A stretch of DNA of 64,000 nucleotides from Aggregatilineales bacterium (GTDB lineage: Bacteria; Chloroflexota; Anaerolineae; Aggregatilineales; Ch27): positions 62,001 to 126,000 of the forward strand of contig JARKNX010000222.1 in the NCBI GenBank assembly GCA_029976025.1. The letters run 5' to 3'. Shown in pieces: positions 58,763 through 64,000 of this stretch; positions within the stretch are counted from its first letter, which is position 1, and the number at the start of each line of letters is the position of its first letter. The position numbers were made by a program, and so were the translations under genes. The notes beneath the pieces were generated by a model that had not been told where the DNA came from, made no database searches, and saw nothing but the letters and a program-made list of their open reading frames with translations.

Positions 58763-60279
58763 CGCCCATGCCGCCCGATGCGACCGCTTACGGAGACCCG
58801 GCCGGTGTAGCCGCTGACCCAGCCGGTATAAAACTGGCCGCCGCTGAAAATATCGTTGACCCAGAGCGGGAGCAGCGCCAGCCGCGCCGCCAGATCGCGA
58901 ACCTCTCCGGGGGCCAGCCGGCCCGTCCCCCCTTCGCCAGCGGGCATCTGCTGGCGCGCGCGCTGCCGCGCCACGGTCAGCATCATCCCCCGCGCCTCCC
59001 CCGAAGCGGCGTGAAGCGGCGTCCCCGGCAGGAGGACAAACGCGCTTTGCACGCTCTCCGGCTGGCAGGCAATCGCCTCGGCCAGCGGCACATCAGCCGC
59101 CAGCCTGAACAACCCGGCGTCCATCTGCGGGACAGCCTGCACCGGCAGCGCCGAGAAAGTCTCCGTATACATGCCCCCTGGCGCCCCGGAGCCGGCGGAG
59201 GCGTACTCCACCGTGCCAACCCCGCTGAACAGCCACATTGATATATACACGGCACGGGGACGGGATATCTCCCGCCGCCCGCCAAACAGACGGCGCAGCC
59301 CGCCGCCGCCAATATCCGCTCCTTCCAGAATGACGGCGGCCTCTGCCTCCGTTATCTTGAAGGGCACAAATTCCTCCGGGACCGGCACGGTCACTGCAGG
59401 AGGGGCAAAGACTATCTTCATACACAGAGGACATGGTGTAGTATCCGCTGGCTTCCCGGCCGGCACGATGCTGATCGCCCCGCAGTTCAGGCAGGCTCGC
59501 GCCTCACGGGCAGCGGCCCAGGTTTCTTCCGAGCGCAGACGCGCTGTCGCCACCCCCGACTCACCGCCCTCCGCCATCCCGTAACCGCAGTAGACGCAGC
59601 GCAGCGCGCCGTTCGGCGTATCAGAGCGCATCACGGCTCCACAGCGAGGGCAGCGTTCCACCTCAGCAGGCGGAGCCGCGGGCGACTCTTCCAGCGGGCC
59701 CAGAATCTCGCGCGCCGTTGGCATGGGGAACGCCGCCAGCGGCGCATCGGTGGAAGACACATCTGCGGCCGGCGGGGCGACGCCCTCCGTGACTTCTGGC
59801 GAGGGAGGTGCGCCGGTAGAAGTCGCACCCGGGACAACATCTTCCTGCCCGGCAGCATGGCGCTCCGCCTCCACAACCGGCGATTCGACCGGAGCGGTCG
59901 GCTGTCGGACTGGCGCTTCTGCGGCAGGTGCAGGCGCAGCCGGCGGCTTCTGTCTGGCTGTTCCGGCGGCGGGCGGTCGCGGCGGCAGCCGGTCGTCACC
60001 CTCGAAGTGAGGCGTCATCTGCCGGTTGATCTTCTCCAGCGCCTGGCGGGCCTGGGCGTGCTTCGGGTCGATTGACAGCGCCCTCTCCAGCAGGGCCTTG
60101 CGCTTCTTGAGATCGCGGGTCGTAGCCGCCAGGTAGAGCCAGATATCCGCGTTGGCCGGGTCGAGATCCTTCGCCTTGAGCAGATATTCCCGCGCCAACC
60201 GGGGATCGTTCGCCTTGAGCGCGGCCCGCCCTTTCGCGATCCATTCTGCGGCCTTTTGCCTGCGAGCTTCATCCACCAT
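58759..60279 (-). CDS. TPR and zinc-ribbon protein of unknown function
   Basis: 506 residues. A TPR-like N-terminus (about 1-90, WIAKGRAALKANDPRLAREY and WLYLAATTRDLKKRKALLER), a long Pro/Ala disordered linker, then two Cys pairs around 205-232 (RCPRCGAVMRSD and RCVYCGYGM) and two around 257-279 (CLNCGAISIV and CPLCMKIVF), consistent with two small zinc ribbons. A large C-terminal domain of unknown fold follows (VPEEFVPFKITEAEAAVILE to the end). No enzymatic motif. ATG at 60279 has a very strong site (GGAGGAGCAGG). It overlaps the HAD gene in front and the GT4 gene behind. I do not recognise the C-terminal domain. Confidence 0.75.
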   Translation of the reverse strand: MVDEARRQKAAEWIAKGRAALKANDPRLAREYLLKAKDLDPANADIWLYLAATTRDLKKRKALLERALSIDPKHAQARQALEKINRQMTPHFEGDDRLPPRPPAAGTARQKPPAAPAPAAEAPVRQPTAPVESPVVEAERHAAGQEDVVPGATSTGAPPSPEVTEGVAPPAADVSSTDAPLAAFPMPTAREILGPLEESPAAPPAEVERCPRCGAVMRSDTPNGALRCVYCGYGMAEGGESGVATARLRSEETWAAAREARACLNCGAISIVPAGKPADTTPCPLCMKIVFAPPAVTVPVPEEFVPFKITEAEAAVILEGADIGGGGLRRLFGGRREISRPRAVYISMWLFSGVGTVEYASAGSGAPGGMYTETFSALPVQAVPQMDAGLFRLAADVPLAEAIACQPESVQSAFVLLPGTPLHAASGEARGMMLTVARQRARQQMPAGEGGTGRLAPGEVRDLAARLALLPLWVNDIFSGGQFYTGWVSGYTGRVSVSGRIGRHGR

Positions 60280-60991
60280 GTTCCTGCTCCTCCCCAAATA
60301 GCGCCGCCATCACCCGTGCGCTGTCGGTCAGGTCTTCCAGGATGGCATAAGGCGACTCGGCGGCCAGCGCCTCGCGCTTGAGCGGACCGGTCAGGACCCC
60401 GATCGCCCGCCCGCCGACCGATCGGGTGCAAATCACATCGTTGGGGGTGTCGCCGACTACAACAATGCGCTGAGGCGGGAAGTCCACGCCCCACATCTCT
60501 CTGGCGCGCTGCACCGCCAGCGGCGGCAGGGCGCTCCGCTCCACCGCTTCATGGCCGAACGCCCCTACCGGGAAGTGCGCCGGGTCGAAGCCCGCGGCCC
60601 GCAGCTTGATCGGGACGGACTGGGCTACATTGCCGGTCACCAGCCCCAGCCGCGCCCGATCATCGCTGACCAGCGCCTCAACCAGCGCCACCGCGCCCGG
60701 CAGCGGGCGGACTGGATGGTGGGGGATGATCATTTCCAGATGGCGCGCCACTACTTCGGCAAACACCGGCACCAGATCGGCGACCTGGGAGGATGTATAA
60801 CCGAGCGGCAGCAGGATATCCTGCAAAATCCGCCAGTCGGTGCTGCCGGCAAAAGCCACCGACTCCGTCGAACCGGTGAAGCCAAACAGCTCTTCCAGCG
60901 CCAGCCGCACGGCAAGACGCCCGGCATGCGCCGAAGTGAGGAGCGTGCCATCAATATCGAACAGGATCAGCGTGAGCGCTTGCTCAGCCAT
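60269..60991 (-). CDS. HAD-family phosphatase (phosphoglycolate phosphatase-like)
   Basis: 240 residues. Motif I ILFDIDGTLL with nucleophile Asp12 and Asp14, motif II LGLVTGN near residue 117, a Lys near 128 (VPIKLRAAGF) and motif IV VVVGDTPNDV make a complete HAD core with an alpha-helical cap (GRLAVRLALEELFGFTG onward). Related to Gph/phosphoglycolate phosphatases, which clear 2-phosphoglycolate from DNA repair or photorespiration. Position after mutY gives some weight to a repair-linked role, but the substrate is not shown. Ribosome site GGAGGAGT. The next gene starts within it. Confidence 0.85.
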   Translation of the reverse strand: MAEQALTLILFDIDGTLLTSAHAGRLAVRLALEELFGFTGSTESVAFAGSTDWRILQDILLPLGYTSSQVADLVPVFAEVVARHLEMIIPHHPVRPLPGAVALVEALVSDDRARLGLVTGNVAQSVPIKLRAAGFDPAHFPVGAFGHEAVERSALPPLAVQRAREMWGVDFPPQRIVVVGDTPNDVICTRSVGGRAIGVLTGPLKREALAAESPYAILEDLTDSARVMAALFGEEQEHGG

Positions 60992-61018
60992 ACTCCTCCG
61001 CCAGCCGAAAAAACAGCC

Positions 61019-62107
61019 TCATAACATACGGCGCGGACGCTCCCGCAGCGCCGCAATGATCCGCCGGTCAGCCGCACCGAAAGCGTAGCGGTCCAGATCA
61101 TTCAGTGTCACCCAGGCCAGAGCGGTCGCCTCAACCGGCACAGGATCGCCCTCAACAACACGGCAGTCATAAGCGTGCAGCGTAATCCTGAAGTGCGTGA
61201 ACGCGTGCCTGACCCGGACCACCAGATCGCCGACTTCTACTGTAATACCCAGCTCCTCCTGCAGCTCGCGCGCCAGCGTCTGCGACATCACCTCACCATC
61301 TTCGCGCTTGCCGCCAGGGAATTCCCACAACCCGCCGAGCAATCCATCGGGCGGGCGCTGTGCAATCAGAAAATGGCCGGCGAATTCCCCGGCGCCATGA
61401 ATAACGCCCGCAGCCACATCATAATGCGGCGTGGCCACCCGCCGCTGCCTGACCGGGCGCTCGTCCTGCACCCCGGCGGCAAACGCCTGACAGTAGTCTC
61501 GCAGGGGGCAGATATCGCAGCGCGGAGCCTTCGGCTTGCAGATCACCCGCCCCAGCTCCATAAGCGCCTCATTATACGGGCCTGCTTCGCCGGGGGGCAC
61601 CAGTGAGGCGGCCAGAGTCCACAGTCGCTTCTGGGCAGCCGGCTGCGCAGTATCTTCCACACTATTGTACAACCGCGTCAGAATCCGGATCACATTGCCA
61701 TCCACCGCCGGGACATCCTGATTATAAGCCAGGCTGGCAATCGCCCCGGCGGTATAGCGGCCGATCCCCGGCAGCGTCTGGAGTTCAGCGGCAGTGCGGG
61801 GGAAAACTCCGCCCCATTCAGCGACCACGATCTGCGCTGTGCGATGCAGATTGCGCGCCCGGCTGTAATAGCCCAGCCCCTCCCAGAGCTTGAGCACATC
61901 ATCCAGCGAAGCCGCCGCCAGCGCTTCTACAGAAGGGAATCGCGCCAGGAAGCGGAGGTAGTAATCGACCACAGTGGCTACCTGTGTCTGCTGGAGCATA
62001 ATCTCCGCCAGCCAGACGCGATAAGGGTCGCGATCGCGACGCCAGGGCAGGTCCGCAGCGTTTGTCCGGAACCATGCCAGCAGGTCTGCCGCAAAAGGAT
62101 TGGCCAC
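61019..62107 (-). CDS. mutY: adenine DNA glycosylase
   Basis: 362 residues. WLAEIMLQQTQVATVVDYY with Glu35, LPGIGRYTAGAIASLAYN (helix-hairpin-helix), VPAVDGNVIRILTRL with the catalytic Asp136, and the [4Fe-4S] cluster loop Cys190-x6-Cys197-x2-Cys200-x5-Cys206 identify MutY. The C-terminal Nudix-like domain (from ~225) recognises 8-oxoG. It removes A mispaired with 8-oxoG, preventing G-to-T mutation. I start at the GTG at 62107, 5 bases after GGAG, because homology begins there. It leads a same-strand run with HAD, TPR/Zn, GT4, flippase and GT4 genes. Confidence 0.95.
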   Translation of the reverse strand: MANPFAADLLAWFRTNAADLPWRRDRDPYRVWLAEIMLQQTQVATVVDYYLRFLARFPSVEALAAASLDDVLKLWEGLGYYSRARNLHRTAQIVVAEWGGVFPRTAAELQTLPGIGRYTAGAIASLAYNQDVPAVDGNVIRILTRLYNSVEDTAQPAAQKRLWTLAASLVPPGEAGPYNEALMELGRVICKPKAPRCDICPLRDYCQAFAAGVQDERPVRQRRVATPHYDVAAGVIHGAGEFAGHFLIAQRPPDGLLGGLWEFPGGKREDGEVMSQTLARELQEELGITVEVGDLVVRVRHAFTHFRITLHAYDCRVVEGDPVPVEATALAWVTLNDLDRYAFGAADRRIIAALRERPRRML

Positions 62108-62147
62108 GCCATCTCCCTGACTACGTGCCACAAAAAACGATAGCCGG

Positions 62148-62176
62148 ATTGTACCGGGTGTCGGGCGGCGCTTCAA
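62148..62176 (-). promoter_or_regulatory. promoter of the mutY operon
   Basis: On the minus strand TTGAAG, 17 bases, then TACAAT. Leader about 34 bases. Confidence 0.7.
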
Positions 62177-62255
62177 ACACGCCGAAACGCTGGAGCAACC
62201 TCCCGGTGCCCGGCACGTATAGCCCGAATGAAAGCCTCCCCGCGCGGTGCGAAAT

Positions 62256-62285
62256 ATGACAGAAGACGCCGAAATGTGTTATGCT
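62256..62285 (+). promoter_or_regulatory. promoter of the TVP38-like gene
   Basis: ATGACA, 18 bases, TATGCT with the extended -10 TGT. Leader about 27 bases. It is divergent from the mutY promoter in the 211-base gap. Confidence 0.6.
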
Positions 62286-62318
62286 CTGTCGTCAGCCAGT
62301 GGATTAGAGTCGAGGATT

Positions 62319-63083
62319 ATGAGCGAACAGCCAGAGACCAGCCAGCAAACAGAAGGCCAGCCTGTAGAGGGAAGTCTGCGCGGGCGCTATATCGCGATCG
62401 GGATTTACCTGGCCCTTTCTGTGGGGCTGTATTTCGTTCTGGCGCCCGCCCTGGCCGATCAATCCAGGCTGCAAAGCCAGATCGAAAAAGCCGGCTGGGG
62501 TGGGGTTCTGCTGTACATCAGTCTCTACGCGGCGCAGGTATTCATACCCTGGCTGCCGGGCGTCCCGCTGGACATGATTGGCGGCGCTGTCTTCGGCTTC
62601 TGGGAAACTACCGTCCTGTCCAGCGCCTCCGCCGCGCTCAGCGGCCTGATCGTCTATCTGGTCGTGCAGCGGGTGGGACTGGAACGTATTGTCGAGCGAT
62701 TCCCCAACCTGCTGGATGCTCCCTGGCGGCTGATCAGAGTGATCAGGCTCCAACCCTGGGCGCTGGTTGCCGCCAACATGCTGACCGGCGATGTGGCCTA
62801 CTTTGTGGCCGGAGCCGCCGAGACGCCCGTCCTCTTCACACTGGTGGTGCTGGGCGCCCTGCGCATCCCTAACGTCATGCTCGGCGCGGCTATCGGCGCC
62901 GGCCTGATCTCGCAGCGTCTGCAACAACACCTGGATATCGCCATCACCGTCGCCGGCATCGGGACCATCATCATGCTGTCAATTGGTTTCCTGGTTGTGC
63001 GGCGGTATGCTCCCCGGTGGCTGGAACGGCTGGAAATGGCCGCCCAGAAGTCAGAAGAAAACGAAAAGAACGGAGCATTGTAG
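62319..63083 (+). CDS. TVP38/TMEM64-family membrane protein (DedA-like)
   Basis: 254 residues with about five membrane helices: IAIGIYLALSVGLYFVLAP, VLLYISLYAAQVFIPWLPG, MIGGAVFGFWETTVLSSASA, FTLVVLGALRIPNVMLGAAI and GTIIMLSIGFLVV. The PWLPGVPLDMIGGAVFGFWE segment and the re-entrant-like ANMLTGDVAYFVAGAAETP fit the SNARE-associated/VTT fold. Homologues in other domains flip or scramble lipids; the bacterial role is not settled. ATG at 62319 follows GAGG by 4 bases. It runs toward lipA after 49 bases, perhaps co-transcribed. Confidence 0.8.
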   Translation: MSEQPETSQQTEGQPVEGSLRGRYIAIGIYLALSVGLYFVLAPALADQSRLQSQIEKAGWGGVLLYISLYAAQVFIPWLPGVPLDMIGGAVFGFWETTVLSSASAALSGLIVYLVVQRVGLERIVERFPNLLDAPWRLIRVIRLQPWALVAANMLTGDVAYFVAGAAETPVLFTLVVLGALRIPNVMLGAAIGAGLISQRLQQHLDIAITVAGIGTIIMLSIGFLVVRRYAPRWLERLEMAAQKSEENEKNGAL

Positions 63084-63132
63084 CGGGGGGCCGCCCCAGG
63101 CCGCTCCCCGATGAAGAAAGCGTCCCAGACTT

Positions 63133-64000
63133 ATGTCCGACCCTGTCATCACCCCCAATACCACAATCAGCTCTGACAGCTCCGACCGGCCGCAACGCCG
63201 GCCTGAATGGATTAAGGTGCGCGCGCCCTCTGGCGAAACCTACGAGCGGGTGCGCGCCCTGATGCGCAGCAAAGCCCTCAACACAGTCTGTGAGGAAGCC
63301 AGATGCCCCAATATCGGCGAATGCTGGGGCGCAGGGACTTCCACATTTCTGATGCTGGGCGATACCTGCACCCGTTCGTGCGGCTTTTGTGATATCAAGA
63401 CCGGGCGGCCAACAGCTATGGACTGGCAGGAGCCGAACCGCGTCGCCGAAGCCGTGCGGCGGATGAACCTGCAACACGTCGTGATCACCAGCGTCAACCG
63501 CGATGAGCGCAAGGATGGCGGCGCGCCGATCTTCGCCATGGTCATCCGTCGTATCCGGCAGATACACCCCGGATGCAGCATCGAGGTGCTGATCCCCGAT
63601 TTCAAAGGCAGCCGGGACGCGCTGCAAATTGTGATGGACGCCCAGCCAGAGATTCTGAACCATAATGTGGAGACCGTGCCGCGCCTGTTTCGCAAGGTAC
63701 AGCCGCAAGATCACTACGAATGGGCTGAAGCGACCCTGCGCAACGCCAAACAAATCGACCCGCTGGTGCTGACAAAAAGCGGCATCATGGTCGGCCTGGG
63801 CGAGACCCCGGATGAGGTGGTGGAAGTGATGCGCGATCTGGCCTCGTGGGGCGTCGATATCCTGACCATAGGCCAGTACCTCCAGCCAAGTCGCGAGCAC
63901 CTCCCGATGGATCGTTACTACCGCCCGGAGGAATTCGCCGAATTCAAGCAAATCGGCGCTGAACTGGGATTCAAATGGGTGGAAAGCGGCCCCCTGGTGC
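63133..64000 (+). CDS. lipA: lipoyl synthase (cut by window edge)
   Basis: 289 codons are visible, with the 3' end beyond the window. Cys53-x4-Cys58-x5-Cys64 (auxiliary 4Fe-4S cluster) and the radical-SAM Cys79-x3-Cys83-x2-Cys86 (CTRSCGFC) are in LipA order; later [46 protein letters not shown] and [14 protein letters not shown] follow. LipA inserts two sulfurs into octanoyl groups on lipoyl proteins. The N-terminus (about 22 residues) is unmatched and probably disordered. No clear ribosome site before the ATG. An open frame exists on the opposite strand but is a shadow. Confidence 0.93.
   Translation, partial: MSDPVITPNTTISSDSSDRPQRRPEWIKVRAPSGETYERVRALMRSKALNTVCEEARCPNIGECWGAGTSTFLMLGDTCTRSCGFCDIKTGRPTAMDWQEPNRVAEAVRRMNLQHVVITSVNRDERKDGGAPIFAMVIRRIRQIHPGCSIEVLIPDFKGSRDALQIVMDAQPEILNHNVETVPRLFRKVQPQDHYEWAEATLRNAKQIDPLVLTKSGIMVGLGETPDEVVEVMRDLASWGVDILTIGQYLQPSREHLPMDRYYRPEEFAEFKQIGAELGFKWVESGPLV

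Noticed and set aside
62971-63951. 326-codon minus-strand frame over lipA
   Set aside because: lipA on the plus strand has all its cluster cysteines and core motifs; the reverse frame has no domain.

Overview
The window looks like chromosomal DNA from a GC-rich bacterium, most plausibly a Chloroflexota (Anaerolineae-like) lineage. The reasons are indirect. Secreted and lipid-anchored proteins carry long Pro/Thr linkers with LysM or SH3 modules. There are many GT-C membrane glycosyltransferases, tRNA genes without an encoded CCA, and a mix of ATG, GTG and TTG starts. The lineage call is an inference from style; an rpoB or lipA tree would settle it. No phage, plasmid, IS transposase or CRISPR array is visible.

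Layout. 1-2.6 kb: a coupled minus-strand operon of a secreted LysM protein, a DUF192 protein and the start of another exported protein, then a single-domain response regulator. 2.7-3.0 kb: a clean transcription unit of two tRNA-Ser genes (promoter, two tRNAs, terminator). 3.0-5.2 kb: two GNAT acetyltransferases and a GHMP sugar kinase. 5.2-17 kb: one isolated GT-C protein, a YcaQ-type DNA glycosylase, then six overlapping genes for polytopic membrane proteins of GT-C or GT87 type read as one operon. 17-20 kb: a Ser/Thr kinase with TPR repeats, divergent from rpoB. 20-24 kb: rpoB alone, between its own promoter and terminator and without rpoC. 24-32 kb: a MacB/LolD-like ABC exporter, a SAM hydroxide adenosyltransferase, murA (active-site Cys replaced by Asp), a thioredoxin-reductase-like flavoprotein lacking the CxxC, and malic enzyme. 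32-37 kb: selB behind an intrinsic terminator, a coiled-coil protein, and an RqcH/NFACT ribosome quality-control factor. 37-41 kb: three soluble glycosyltransferases (two GT4, one GT9). 41-49.7 kb: a YjjX-type NTPase with an AAC(3)-like acetyltransferase, a lipoprotein, a galactoside operon (GH4 plus GalT), two small membrane proteins, a clan GH-A hydrolase coupled to a solute-binding protein, and a cupin. 49.8-54.7 kb: an orphan ParA coupled to a membrane protein with a disordered basic N-terminus, an alpha/beta hydrolase, and an SH3-domain exported protein. 55-62 kb: a mixed minus-strand operon of mutY, a HAD phosphatase, a TPR/zinc-ribbon protein, GT4, flippase and GT4. 62.3-64 kb: a TVP38/TMEM64 membrane protein and lipA, cut by the window edge.

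How the parts fit. Envelope glycans are the main theme: six GT-C/GT87 proteins in one operon and one outside it, five soluble glycosyltransferases, a Wzx-like flippase, murA and several wall-binding or exported modules. A galactose salvage branch (GH4, GalT, possibly the distant GHMP kinase) could feed nucleotide sugars. Core information genes (rpoB, selB, rqcH, mutY, tRNA-Ser) are scattered singly among these rather than in their usual clusters. Two diverged copies of a short inverted-repeat element sit at 32.1 and 46.3 kb.

Best candidates for something undescribed are the ParA/membrane-partner pair (49.8-51.9 kb), the solitary rpoB with a roughly 135-residue insertion holding a duplicated motif, the six-gene GT-C operon with a tandem-repeat gene junction, and the TPR/zinc-ribbon protein in the mutY operon.
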